From: Pseudomonadota bacterium
Lineage (GTDB): Bacteria > Myxococcota_A > Bradymonadia > UBA4248
Direction: 5' to 3'
Length of the DNA stretch: 64,000 nucleotides
Assembly (NCBI GenBank): GCA_017464085.1
Contig: JAFUEE010000071.1
Location: 1-64,000, forward strand
Under the pieces are notes generated by a model. The model searched no databases. It saw only the letters and a program-made list of their open reading frames with translations, and had not been told where the DNA came from. Below are positions 35,301-43,801 of this stretch, in pieces; position 1 is the stretch's first letter, and every line of letters starts with the position of its first letter. Both the position numbers and the translations under genes were made by a program.

Positions 35301-36355
35301 CGATTGACAAGCACACATACCCCAAGCTTTCCCCGAACATCTTTACCAATGTACTGAGCGACGACAACTGGGAAAAATTTGAATTGCAGAACGGCACGTT
35401 CAGGCGCATCCTGGTGCCGGCGCTTTCCGAAGATCCAGATGGTCTGTTTGACATGATGCTGCCCGGCGAAGCAACTATCACTCGCCGCCTTCCGCAACTC
35501 GTCATGAATGCGACGCTCAATCATATCTGGGAACACAGTGCGAATGATGAACAATACGAACTGCTACTTACGCTCTTGAAGACATGTCTTTCAGTCGCAC
35601 GAGTGTTTACCATTGTGCTCGAAGACGATCGCTCCGAACGGCTCTGCATTCTGGATGACCTCAGGCTTCTCCTGCACACCATCGCTCCTGTAACGGTAAC
35701 GCCTAAAAAAATTGCAGATATCCTTCCCTCAGCGCTCTATGACACACTTTTTGCCATCTGCGGAAAAGGCAGCATCCGAAAATATTATGACAAGCAAATC
35801 TTAAAGCTGACCTGTCCTTATATGAATATCGATCCCAAAGATATAGATGCCATAACTCATGATACATCCGACAGCACGCTCAATGATATCAATCTCTTTA
35901 GAGAAAATATTTTTAAAGAATTACAAATCGGTCCTCACCAGCCATTCCGCTATGATGCCTGGCAAACAAGTCTGAATGTCATTCTCAACATGGATGATGC
36001 AGATTTTTATACTTTCAATAACTATATGTCTTCGTTAGCCGAATCAATATTCCATAAACGCCTCAGCCTTGATGTAGATATGATTGATTCTCATATAGAT
36101 TCCTGGTGTCTTGCATGGAACAATTTGCTGCATGAAAGCTATTCCCAAGATTTTCATGTCGTCATGTTAAACCCTCATGATTTTGAAAAAGAACTTGCAC
36201 ATGAGGCCGACTGCCGTTACATCGCCATACTCACCTGGGAACAGATTTACGATCTGCGCAAACTACTCAAGCCATTCGAACTCGATCGAATGATTACGGT
36301 CTATACGATGGAACTGCATTCCGATGATCACGAAGCCCCCTCGGAACACGCATAA
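32393..36355 (+). CDS. Large BspA-type (LRR_5) repeat protein without a signal peptide
   Basis: 1320 residues. The N-terminus is an amphipathic helical stretch with no signal sequence, then a polar linker to about 165. Three LRR_5 blocks follow at about 205-409, 584-702 and 808-988, with units such as IAPYAFLHAPHLKSIIF, IGKKSFYACSALKNVIF and IESCAFKGCSKLENVIF, separated by polar linkers. The C-terminal 320 residues are helical and unrecognised. LRR_5 proteins usually act at the surface in binding; here export would need a non-Sec route, or the protein is cytoplasmic. GGAG lies 10 bases before the ATG. It shares an N-terminal module with the 63119-63910 protein. Confidence 0.88.
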   Translation: MADKQSPFSSFLKKLGDPKFIQDLGDAAAKAIDAATKAIENVTEALDASEDKRKGENHTAKPKQANAQNIQPIKPTNEKIDNGRASYVSNITPASPPPRHATSTHNASKPQNPIHTSKAFPTSSNKNQSDGSSISTQYAQNNINDTVSDIQFKFPENATSTSCTPILLPNGLHIRQYQWYQPATYPNAWEAHEGRPSQDAGWRICDVLTEARSDQQTLIIDKPERILSVEDKHYAFHIAPYAFLHAPHLKSIIFKTHNTSVADRAFAGHKSLKSVTFEQSVSRIGKKSFYACSALKNVIFQKDIRNIDEEAFANSTLKAIIFKSALLNISARCFANCKHLKNIYIPDSCSALGNGCFENCTTLKYATLPRYLRIIPDRIFAGCYALEEIQWPNRKVYEGQEYPRIGKDILADHEPMPDKVRNNRALREQWFPSTHFELINATMKRIENYKNTSFQNYIQIIIEKRRWHNRPKTHNRPSKHQPAFTFTTPPQYEITFPHKLITHTFQSHKFTAPIPNQDNSSSTAQTPSQIQNDFSEITGPVLKAITNAFQNLKTNVITQSHSLLDNLKNASALSSESGFQFTQGNYGVKIISYKGSQKRIVIPDGIKDIGANAFQNNQTIEEVILPNSVWNIGQAAFKNCKSLKHVSLPNNEYFVTTPSELFKGCTSLTTIIWNPKFKLIRRDSIEDCPLSGKSLQFLQSKYAYSSKRNAYILPQIAKSDEFSGTFTDDDQKAPFPSERNDRPQTAQSEQQLDIMSKFVSAFKDSFSSPPDIKSLKATFDFNLPHFGKSSDREKLNSNHPNTTWDSDLYVQNNVLVGLKENLTELIIPEYINEVEPNAFNLGTKLRSITFKGKINTIGENAFCGLDNLQSVIFEDDVQSIESCAFKGCSKLENVIFKKDLIDLWNNCFEDCRSLKEIVIPDSCEIIGENCFAYCISLRQVHLPANLKCLSSGTFNFCLSLESLDWPATRTIDKHTYPKLSPNIFTNVLSDDNWEKFELQNGTFRRILVPALSEDPDGLFDMMLPGEATITRRLPQLVMNATLNHIWEHSANDEQYELLLTLLKTCLSVARVFTIVLEDDRSERLCILDDLRLLLHTIAPVTVTPKKIADILPSALYDTLFAICGKGSIRKYYDKQILKLTCPYMNIDPKDIDAITHDTSDSTLNDINLFRENIFKELQIGPHQPFRYDAWQTSLNVILNMDDADFYTFNNYMSSLAESIFHKRLSLDVDMIDSHIDSWCLAWNNLLHESYSQDFHVVMLNPHDFEKELAHEADCRYIAILTWEQIYDLRKLLKPFELDRMITVYTMELHSDDHEAPSEHA

Positions 36356-36556
36356 ATCATATAAACATAAGGCTGTGTTCAACGACTGTGGATATGAAAT
36401 ACAAGGCAGCAGGCAATAGAAGGCAGGCAGCAGCGCGCATGGTAAAGACAATCGCTTTTATGCGGAGAGACTATCGATGCTCGATTGCCGATAATACCTG
36501 GCATTTTTGGGCCATATCCACGCTTGTTGAACAGAGCCAAACAAAAGGACAGAAAC

Positions 36557-36898
36557 ATGGCAGAAATCAACGTCTATCAGCAATATTTCGAAGCATGCGG
36601 AGAATTTAATGGACGCTTGCGGCATGCAGTCAATGTTATATTGAAGTCTGATTCATCAGCTGGCGTAATCAGCTATGACGTTCTAGTGAGCTTCTTCCCG
36701 CATGACGAGCCGGAAGATTTTGCGATATCTTATGACGCATGTTTTATAAAAACAATATATACGGGCAAAGGGCGGCGATCTAAAAAGCGCGAAGCCGAGT
36801 TTTTGAAAGACATCCGCAACACAGCGACCGCGCTTGCCGCAGAACATGGTGCTTCGATAGCCTGGGACAAGCCGCTCTGTGACGCACGCATGGGATAA
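36557..36898 (+). CDS. Small protein, unknown function
   Basis: 113 residues from ATG 36557 (AAGGA upstream); an open frame from 36485 lacks a Shine-Dalgarno. No signal peptide or membrane helix. The product is mixed alpha/beta (GVISYDVLVSFFPHDEPEDFAISYDACF) with a basic GKGRRSKKREAEF segment. No family is recognised. The gap before it (36356-36556) holds a short low-complexity GGCAG-rich stretch and nothing else. Confidence 0.65.
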   Translation: MAEINVYQQYFEACGEFNGRLRHAVNVILKSDSSAGVISYDVLVSFFPHDEPEDFAISYDACFIKTIYTGKGRRSKKREAEFLKDIRNTATALAAEHGASIAWDKPLCDARMG

Positions 36899-36902
36899 AA
36901 AA

Positions 36903-36970
36903 GCCGGCGCGTATCGGCTCTGCCGATAGCGCCGGCCAAAGCGCCGTATGCGCCAAAGGCGCATAGGCGC
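36903..36970. repeat. Pair of perfect bulged hairpins (G-form, type examples)
   Basis: 36903-36936: outer GCCGGCGC/GCGCCGGC, unpaired G36911, inner TATCGGC/GCCGATA, triloop TCT. 36941-36970: outer GCGCC/GGCGC, unpaired G36946, inner TATGCGCC/GGCGCATA, triloop AAA. They lie between the convergent small ORF and phosphohexomutase genes. Confidence 0.92.
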
Positions 36971-37007
36971 GAACCCGAAGCGTGCCGGTGCAGCCGGCAG
37001 CCGGGAA

Positions 37008-38750
37008 TCAGAGCATTTCCTTCACTGCGGCCTTGATGCGCGCGAGCTTGGCTTCAAGCGCAGCCTTGATGACCGGATATTCCTCTTTTGAGGCATGCCC
37101 GATGACGCCGAGATAGGATTTGAGTTTTGGCTCAGTGCCCGACGGGCGCAGGGAAATCCAGCTGTTGTCGGCCAGATAGAACGTGAGCATATCCTGTTTG
37201 GGGAGATGAATGACAGGCTCAGCCGCGCCAGTTTTGAGATCGATCGTGCGCGAATTGAGGAGGTCGCGGACGCGCACCACATCGATGCCGGCAATGGCAT
37301 GCGGCGGATTGTTGCGGAGGTTTGCGAGGACATTTGCCATCGTATCTTTGCCCGAAAGGCCTTCATAGAAGCGCTCTGCGGCATCTTCGAAATGAATGCC
37401 GTTTTTGAGATAGATTTCGTCGAGGACATCGATGACGCGCTTGCCTTTTGCCTTGCAGTCTGCAGCGAGTTCGGCGAGCAGGAGAACGGAGATGATACCG
37501 TCCTTGTCGCGCGCATCGCTGTAGGTGAAGCCGAATGCCTCTTCATAAGCAAAGAGGAAATGCTGGCCGCGTTTGACGCGTTCGTCAGCGACATTTCCCA
37601 TCCACTTGAAGCCGGTAAGCGTCTCCTGGAAATCGACGCCAGCATTTTCGCAGATCGCGCGAGTGAGCGGGCTTGAAACGACCGAGCAGATGGCGAAGCT
37701 GTCTGTATTGCGCTTGTCTTCGGGGAGATTTTCGATGATGTAGTTGAGCATGAGCGCGCCGATCTGGTTGCCGCCCAATATCTTGTACTCCCCATTGACG
37801 GGAATTGCGACACCGAGGCGATCGGCATCGCCGTCATTCGCGAGGACGATTTCGGCATTGACTTCTTTTGCGAGCTTGAGTGCGCGCGGCCAGGTGTCGG
37901 GACGTTCGGGATTCGGGGCATCGAGGCCAGCGAAATCGCCCGAAGGTGTTTTCTCCTCTTCGACGACGCGAACTTTCTTGAATCCCGCGCGATCGAACGA
38001 AGCTTTTGCGCATGCCCAGCCCGTGCCTCCGAGCGGCGTATAGACAATATCGACATCGTTCGCGCCTGTGTGGACGGCGCTCTTGACGACCCAGTCCGTA
38101 TAGGCATCGATCATGTCGTCCGAAAGGATGCGTATCAGGCCGCGTTCGACGCCTTCTTCGACTGTAAGCGCGCGATTGCCGATGTCATCGAGCTTGTCCA
38201 TACGCGAAGCGACCTGGGCATCGACGGGGCTGATGATCTGCGCGCCGTTCGACCAGAAGACCTTGTATCCATTATAAACCTTGGGATTATGTGAACTTGT
38301 GACCATGACGCCAGCAAACGCGCCCATCTTGCGAATTGCGAAAGGCACGAGATTTGTGGGCGTGAGACGGTCATAAAGATAAACCTGAATGCCGTTGGCG
38401 GCGAGCACGCCGGCGGTGACGCGCGCGAATTTTTCGGAGTTATGGCGGCAGTCATACCCGACGACGACGCCGCGATGCACAGCCTCATCGCCATATTCTT
38501 CTTCGAGGCAGAGCGCAAGCGCTTGCGTGGCCTTGGCAATCATATAGGCATTCATCATCGTGCGGCCAGCGCCCATCACGCCGCGCAGGCCAGCTGTGCC
38601 GAACTGCATGCTCGCACCAAAGCGATTCTTAATCGTCTCGATATCATTCGCATCGATCAATGCCTGTACTTCCGCCCGCGTATCCGCATCGAACGGCTCA
38701 GATGCCCATTTGCGCGCGATTTCAAGTGATTGTGCTGCAATGTCTGTCAT
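37008..38750 (-). CDS. Alpha-phosphohexomutase (phosphoglucomutase/phosphomannomutase)
   Basis: 580 residues from ATG 38750, preceded by AGGAG. Four-domain phosphohexomutase: the catalytic Ser is in TSSHNPKVYNGYKVF (about 147), the Mg2+ loop is DGDADR (about 305), and a sugar-binding loop has YEEAFGFTY. RPSGTEPKLKSY near the C-terminus binds phosphate. Length fits the long PgcA-like group interconverting glucose 1- and 6-phosphate or the mannose or pentose equivalents; the substrate is not decided. Start-to-stop lies between two minus-strand genes and probably forms its own unit. Confidence 0.93.
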   Translation of the reverse strand: MTDIAAQSLEIARKWASEPFDADTRAEVQALIDANDIETIKNRFGASMQFGTAGLRGVMGAGRTMMNAYMIAKATQALALCLEEEYGDEAVHRGVVVGYDCRHNSEKFARVTAGVLAANGIQVYLYDRLTPTNLVPFAIRKMGAFAGVMVTSSHNPKVYNGYKVFWSNGAQIISPVDAQVASRMDKLDDIGNRALTVEEGVERGLIRILSDDMIDAYTDWVVKSAVHTGANDVDIVYTPLGGTGWACAKASFDRAGFKKVRVVEEEKTPSGDFAGLDAPNPERPDTWPRALKLAKEVNAEIVLANDGDADRLGVAIPVNGEYKILGGNQIGALMLNYIIENLPEDKRNTDSFAICSVVSSPLTRAICENAGVDFQETLTGFKWMGNVADERVKRGQHFLFAYEEAFGFTYSDARDKDGIISVLLLAELAADCKAKGKRVIDVLDEIYLKNGIHFEDAAERFYEGLSGKDTMANVLANLRNNPPHAIAGIDVVRVRDLLNSRTIDLKTGAAEPVIHLPKQDMLTFYLADNSWISLRPSGTEPKLKSYLGVIGHASKEEYPVIKAALEAKLARIKAAVKEML

Positions 38751-38768
38751 GTCCAACTCCTGAAAAAC

Positions 38769-38802
38769 AAAAAAGTGATACGGCATGCACTTTCGCATGC
38801 CG
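38769..38802 (-). terminator. Probable terminator of the Cys-rich lipoprotein gene
   Basis: On the minus strand, CGGCATGC/GCATGCCG (38795-38802 with 38781-38788) with a 6-nt loop is followed, after six bases, by six T. It lies 55 bases past the stop codon and before the phosphohexomutase Shine-Dalgarno. Confidence 0.5.
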
Positions 38803-38856
38803 CAGAAAACACACTTGTTTATATCAAACTCTGTATCATTCCACTCAAAAAACGAC

Positions 38857-41115
38857 TTATTGGCATGTGCCGCTCGTCATATTACATGTCTTGCCCTGAG
38901 CCTGACAATTCGTGCAGAGGAAATCTGTCGGCTTTGTCATGTTCAGATTTCGCGTTCCGCAGCATACATCTTTATGGATACAAGCGGTAATGTATTGGCG
39001 GTAATTAGCCGCACAATGATTATGTCCATTGACGCCCGTGCCATTTTCTTTGCCAATACAATAGCCCTTAGCCGAATATTTATATCCCAGACTTGAGCAA
39101 TTATACGCCGAACTGCTCGGCAAACAGGCAAAATACTTGCCCTCGTTCCTCTGAGATACCTGTTTGTAGTTGGCAAGACACTTCGTGGGATTGCAGGCAT
39201 ATTCCGAATAGTTCTTATTATACCAGCTCTTGCTCAGCAACGAACCGACTTGCACACCGGGAATACCGCCACATGCCGCGATGACACATGCATTCCCGTC
39301 AAAATTGAGCACAGTGCTGCCATCAGCGGAACAAACGCATGTTCCGTTATTGCACACTTTCTGCACGCCGTTCGCGCAGTTCGTCGTGTGAGAACTGCCA
39401 GTGGAGCCACATGCAGTATTCGTATTGGCCGCACAGGAACGTCCATCCGACGCGATATGGAAGCCATTTGCACAGGTGACAACAGAGCAGGAACCGTCAG
39501 GCTGACATTTCACATTAGAGGCATTAACGATCTGGCTCTGGCAATTCGTCGTCTGCGTGCCAGTCGATGCGCCGCATGCTGTGACCGAGTTGGCAACACA
39601 TGAGCGCTTATCCCCGGACAGATGCTGCCCGGCCGGGCATTCCTTGATTGCACAAGTCCCCGAAGGTGTGCACTCGACGGCGACAGCATTTGGAAACTCC
39701 CCCGTGCAATCCCTGACCTGCTGATCCGGCGTCATATCTTTGGATGCACAGACTCTCGGCGTGTTCTTTTCGCAACTCGTGATATCAGAACCAGAATAGA
39801 CCGGATGTTCGCCATCGTTGCACGCACTGATCACGCAACTGCCGTTTTTGCAGAAGCCATTGGAATGCTTATTTTTACAGTCAAGACAGTCCGCGCCACA
39901 CTTGTCATCCGTGCTGACGCACGAGACCTTGTCGCCCCCAAGCGGAATGGTGCACTGATTGGCCGCGCATGTCGTCGTGATGCATTCCCCGGCCTCGCAG
40001 ATCTCTTTTGCTTTGCAAGCCTTGCCGCACGCGCCGCAGTCATAGACAGAATCCAGCTTGATGCAGTGAGGATAGAGTTCATTGCCACAATTCGTATAGC
40101 CATCATCGCACTCATAGTGGCATGTCGGAATATCCTTGTTATTCTTAACACAGCTTTTGGGGTGCGCATTTTCAAAACTATGTATATGGCAGTCGTTGAG
40201 GCAGCTGCCACAGAACTTCGTGTCCGTCACAGACACGCAAGCTTTTTCATCCTCAATCATGCAGAGCTGCTTCCCTGCGCCGCACTGGGACAGCTGGCAC
40301 GCATAGGCATCGGCAGAGAGCAGCGCGCAGCTTTGCTCCTCATCGCATGTCAGCGCCTCACAATGGATTCCGTCTTCCATCAGATGTGCATTGCAAGACG
40401 CCTTGTCCTTAGGGTCATAACATCCAGGCTTTCCGTTGAGCACGCACCAGATTTCCCCCTCGCTACAGACGCATTTACCGTTGCTGCACAACGTCATGCC
40501 CGCCTCGCAGTTGTCGCCCTGATAATCCGGACTTGCAAACGCTTCACTGCTGCAAGTGCCGCGAGCACCGCAGTTCGTATTGCTGATCGATGGCGTGATG
40601 CATCGTCCGCCGCACAATACATCACCATCCGGACAGCCGCAGTAGTAGCCCTTGTCCCTGTCGCCACGGCATCTGGCGCGCCCATCAAGCGAAGCGCACA
40701 CTTCCCCTATCTCATCACAGGATTTCGCGCCACATGACTCGTCCCCCGCAGGATTAAGGCATTGAAGGTTGCCCGCTTCGTCCTTGCATGGAATCTCCCC
40801 ATAGGCGCACTGCGTGACGATCTTAGACTCTGCTTCGCAATGATAGCCTTTGTCACCTTCATTGGGCGCGCAGATGTTATAAAGACGCGGGCAGCGCTTT
40901 GCCTCAAAATACTTTTCGGGCTCTTTAAATCCTTCGCATTGCTCAAATTGGCCGTCCGTGCAATAGGGATTGCCGATATAGCTGATTTCCCCATCCTCTC
41001 CTTCAGGAGGGCAACTCTCCCCAAAGGAAAGAAGATCATCCAAGGCGCAACCAGACATCGTTCCGACAGAGATCATAAAAACGGCCCAAATCCACTGCGG
41101 AATGCAATGTTTCAT
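38857..41115 (-). CDS. Large Cys-rich lipoprotein (EGF-like/variant-surface style)
   Basis: 752 residues from ATG 41115 (GGAGAAG upstream); the frame is open to 41202 without support. Lipobox MSGC is followed by a mature protein with more than 80 Cys. Units include CGAKSCDEIGEVC, CGCPDGDVLCGGRC, CGACGKACKAKEIC and CVISACNDGEHP, with a C-terminal set of CASKDMTPDQQVRDC-type repeats. The pattern resembles tandem EGF-like or disulfide-knot modules on a surface stalk. Its partner and role are unknown. It is the third and largest Cys-rich lipoprotein here. Confidence 0.88.
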   Translation of the reverse strand: MKHCIPQWIWAVFMISVGTMSGCALDDLLSFGESCPPEGEDGEISYIGNPYCTDGQFEQCEGFKEPEKYFEAKRCPRLYNICAPNEGDKGYHCEAESKIVTQCAYGEIPCKDEAGNLQCLNPAGDESCGAKSCDEIGEVCASLDGRARCRGDRDKGYYCGCPDGDVLCGGRCITPSISNTNCGARGTCSSEAFASPDYQGDNCEAGMTLCSNGKCVCSEGEIWCVLNGKPGCYDPKDKASCNAHLMEDGIHCEALTCDEEQSCALLSADAYACQLSQCGAGKQLCMIEDEKACVSVTDTKFCGSCLNDCHIHSFENAHPKSCVKNNKDIPTCHYECDDGYTNCGNELYPHCIKLDSVYDCGACGKACKAKEICEAGECITTTCAANQCTIPLGGDKVSCVSTDDKCGADCLDCKNKHSNGFCKNGSCVISACNDGEHPVYSGSDITSCEKNTPRVCASKDMTPDQQVRDCTGEFPNAVAVECTPSGTCAIKECPAGQHLSGDKRSCVANSVTACGASTGTQTTNCQSQIVNASNVKCQPDGSCSVVTCANGFHIASDGRSCAANTNTACGSTGSSHTTNCANGVQKVCNNGTCVCSADGSTVLNFDGNACVIAACGGIPGVQVGSLLSKSWYNKNYSEYACNPTKCLANYKQVSQRNEGKYFACLPSSSAYNCSSLGYKYSAKGYCIGKENGTGVNGHNHCAANYRQYITACIHKDVCCGTRNLNMTKPTDFLCTNCQAQGKTCNMTSGTCQ

Positions 41116-41170
41116 ATCAGCTTCTCCAGTTCTTAAGCAACACAACGCCGTGCCAGAGCACGGCAAGAAC

Positions 41171-41767
41171 TTATGTTTTTTTCTCGCAGACTTCCAAGGC
41201 ATGTTCCGCCATTTCGCGAGCGCTCGGGTCAGTCTCCATTTTAAGCATCATCTCAAGATCAGGCACGAAGGCAGACCACTGCGTGATCGCTGCCGCCCGT
41301 GCAGCGCAATAGCGCGCCTTGGGAAGATCATGATCCAAAGCCGCACTGATCGTGCGGATCATCTCGGCATCAGGCTTGCGCCCGAGCAATCCCAGGCAAA
41401 TCAGAAGACGCGCATCAAAAAAGCGACGGCTGCAAAGCTCAATCAGCTCGTTGATCGTATAGCAGTCTATCAGAGTGTTGAACAATTCACGCGCACGCTT
41501 CGAAATCCACGACTGCTTCGACTTGATCGTCGCATAGCACACCTCATCGTGAAGATCACGGACAACCGAAAGCTCTGTCTGAAGCTCCTCGTCCACTGAC
41601 TGCCATGTGATCTGATGAAGATGCGTCAGCTGTGATGCCTCATCGCTCACAAGCTCCAGATGCACCCCGTCCGATGCAAGCGCCTGTATCACACCCATGA
41701 TCTTCTCAAAAAACTCAGGATCATTCGGATCCGGATTATCCCTGAAAACGCTTCTTCTGTTATGCAT
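41171..41767 (-). CDS. Helical-repeat (HEAT-like) protein
   Basis: 198 residues, no signal peptide. The C-terminal half is built of paired helices (LFNTLIDCYTINELIELCSRR, DARLLICLGLLGRKPDAEMIRTISAALDH, KARYCAARAAAITQWSAFVPDLEMMLKMETDPSAREMAEHALE), typical of HEAT/Armadillo-type solenoids used in protein binding. The Shine-Dalgarno before ATG 41767 is weak (AAGG). It lies upstream of the Cys-rich lipoprotein gene and may be co-transcribed with it. Confidence 0.7.
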   Translation of the reverse strand: MHNRRSVFRDNPDPNDPEFFEKIMGVIQALASDGVHLELVSDEASQLTHLHQITWQSVDEELQTELSVVRDLHDEVCYATIKSKQSWISKRARELFNTLIDCYTINELIELCSRRFFDARLLICLGLLGRKPDAEMIRTISAALDHDLPKARYCAARAAAITQWSAFVPDLEMMLKMETDPSAREMAEHALEVCEKKT

Positions 41768-41861
41768 AGCCTTGCTTTGTCTTGCTTTATGGTAGATATC
41801 TCTGCATCCTTGTTGCAGAAATCTTCTTTCACCTTACACCAAAATTGCGCAAAAATATACG

Positions 41862-41888
41862 TTTACAAATGCCGATTTATAGTAAAAT
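41862..41888 (+). promoter_or_regulatory. Possible promoter of the DUF285 lipoprotein
   Basis: TTTACA (41862-41867) and TAAAAT (41883-41888) have a short 15-bp spacer, in an AT-rich stretch upstream of the GGAGG site. Confidence 0.3.
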
Positions 41889-41930
41889 ATTCACTTTCCA
41901 TGAGTGGTCATTTTTTTCCTGGAGGATTTT

Positions 41931-43553
41931 ATGCTTACACCGTACACACTTCGTTTTATCAGTCTTGCCATCCCAGCGCTGACACTCTGCGGATGCCGCG
42001 CTTCCGGCACAAACGAGACAAATCTGCAACCCGCCGCCCCGGCTCAAGACTCGGCAGAGCAGGCCAGCCTCACCGCCAATAACCCCAACATCCCCGCAGA
42101 CCTCCAAGCCATCCTACAAAAACGCAAAGACCGCTCCCCCATACAAGACATCACCCAGGTCAGGCCGCTCGTCTTCGTCGTCTCAATTCCAACCGACGGC
42201 TTCAAATACTCCCTCTACAACCTTTACGCTCGCGATGAACGGGAACACATCAGCGCAGCATTCCCCGATTTCAAGCCGAATTTCGAGATCGACTTCGACG
42301 GCGATGGCATCTACGAAACGCAAAACGAGCTCAGCTTCACCTATCCCAAGGCCGGCACTTACCAGGTCTCCGTCCGTGGCGAGCTGGACACCATTATCAT
42401 CGGCACAATAAATGAGCGGATACTGGATGCGCCCCCGAGCAGATACGAACCCCCGAAGGCCGACGTGCTCGCGCTCCTCCAGTGGGGCGACATCCGCTGG
42501 AAATCCATGGATAACTTCGCAAACAACTGCAAACACATGCAAGTCGTCGCCAAAGACACGCCTGATCTCACGGACGTGCGCTCGCTCGCATACATGTTCG
42601 CGAACGCCGAGGAGATGAACGCCGACCTCAGCCTCTGGGATATCTCAAACGTCACCACCCTTGAAGGCATGTTCCAAAATGCAAGATCATTCAATCAACC
42701 GCTCAACACCTGGAACACCTCAAAAGTCACGGATATCTCCAAAACCTTCGATGGCGCGTCCAGCTTCAATCAGCCTCTCGACAAGTGGGATGTCTCGAAC
42801 GTCACCAAGATGAACCACACATTCGCCCACGCCTCATCATTCAACCAGCCGCTCAATGCCTGGAACACATCGAGACTCACCGAACTCGAACACACATTCT
42901 GGGGCGCCGATCATTTCAACCAGCCCCTCGATCATTGGGATGTCTCGAACGTCAACAGCTTCTATGAAACCTTCAGAAGCGCGGAAAGCTTCAACCAGCC
43001 CCTCGAAAGCTGGGATGTCTCGAACGCGCGCACTTTCTCCGGCATGTTCGACGACGCCGTCTCGTTCAACCAGCCCCTCGAAAAATGGAACGTCTCAAAT
43101 GCCGATTCCATGTGGTACATGTTCCAGGGGGCCGAAAACTTCAACCAGCCCCTCGAAAAATGGGACGTCTCGAACGTCGATAACATGAACGACATGTTCA
43201 ACAGGGCAATCCGTTTCAACCAGCCGCTCAACGCATGGAACACAAAATCCCTCAGATACATGAATCACACGTTCGAGCGCGCGGCCAGCTTCAATCAGCC
43301 ACTCGACAAATGGGATGTCTCACACGTCGACGAAATGTACGGAACTTTCGATTCCGCCGTCTCGTTCAACCAACCGCTCGACGCCTGGAAAGTCAGCGAA
43401 CAGGCCGCACAAACCGCCAACAAAATCCTCTCGGGCGCACGCAGCTACACCCAGAAACTCCCAGCATGGATCCCCGAACAGGACTTCCAGGCCAAAGACT
43501 GGGTCGCCGACGAAGCCATCAAAAAACTCGGTCTCAACGTCCCTGCCAAATAA
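41931..43553 (+). CDS. Lipoprotein with ten DUF285 (BspA/mycoplasma-type) repeats
   Basis: 540 residues from ATG 41931 (GGAGG upstream). The signal peptide ends in lipobox LCGC. A PKD-like or Ig-like segment (about 75-160, IDFDGDGIYETQNELSFTYPKAGTYQVSVRG) is followed by ten near-identical 25-residue repeats beginning FNQPL and containing WDVSNV (about 253-495), each probably a leucine-rich-like turn of a solenoid. Such DUF285 repeats are known from Mycoplasma lipoproteins and gut-bacterial surface proteins. A short non-repeat end completes the protein. It is likely a surface-exposed binding protein. Confidence 0.92.
   Translation: MLTPYTLRFISLAIPALTLCGCRASGTNETNLQPAAPAQDSAEQASLTANNPNIPADLQAILQKRKDRSPIQDITQVRPLVFVVSIPTDGFKYSLYNLYARDEREHISAAFPDFKPNFEIDFDGDGIYETQNELSFTYPKAGTYQVSVRGELDTIIIGTINERILDAPPSRYEPPKADVLALLQWGDIRWKSMDNFANNCKHMQVVAKDTPDLTDVRSLAYMFANAEEMNADLSLWDISNVTTLEGMFQNARSFNQPLNTWNTSKVTDISKTFDGASSFNQPLDKWDVSNVTKMNHTFAHASSFNQPLNAWNTSRLTELEHTFWGADHFNQPLDHWDVSNVNSFYETFRSAESFNQPLESWDVSNARTFSGMFDDAVSFNQPLEKWNVSNADSMWYMFQGAENFNQPLEKWDVSNVDNMNDMFNRAIRFNQPLNAWNTKSLRYMNHTFERAASFNQPLDKWDVSHVDEMYGTFDSAVSFNQPLDAWKVSEQAAQTANKILSGARSYTQKLPAWIPEQDFQAKDWVADEAIKKLGLNVPAK
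42689..43438 (+). repeat. 75-bp in-frame tandem repeat, ten units
   Basis: The FNQPL codons recur every 75 bp from 42689. Units are 25 codons, so recombination between them changes repeat number without a frameshift. The last unit is degenerate. Confidence 0.88.
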
Positions 43554-43597
43554 TCATTCGTATTTTAACGTGACGTTCAACGGAACGTCACAACTCC

Positions 43598-43768
43598 CCT
43601 ATGCGCTTTCGGCGCATACGGCTCGTGATCGCGGCCATGCGACGCATACACCGCGCGAGAGACGTTCCACGTAACGCCTCTACTTTCAGCCAATTTCGGG
43701 CACTTCGCCTATGCGCCTTCGGCGCATACGGCTCACGGTCGCGGCTATCTGCTTCGCAGATACGCCGC
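43598..43768. repeat. Three C-form bulged hairpins plus one degenerate copy
   Basis: 43598-43621: inner TATGCGC/GCGCATA. 43707-43732: outer GCC/GGC, inner TATGCGCC/GGCGCATA, triloop TTC, unpaired C43729. 43741-43768: outer GCGGC/GCCGC, inner TATCTGC/GCAGATA, triloop TTC, unpaired C43763. A degenerate copy (GCGG...GCATA...CCGC) is at about 43631-43655. They fill the gap between the DUF285 gene and the next gene. Confidence 0.85.
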
Positions 43769-43801
43769 TCCCCCTTCTTTACCTGACCAAAGGAACGCCC
43801 C

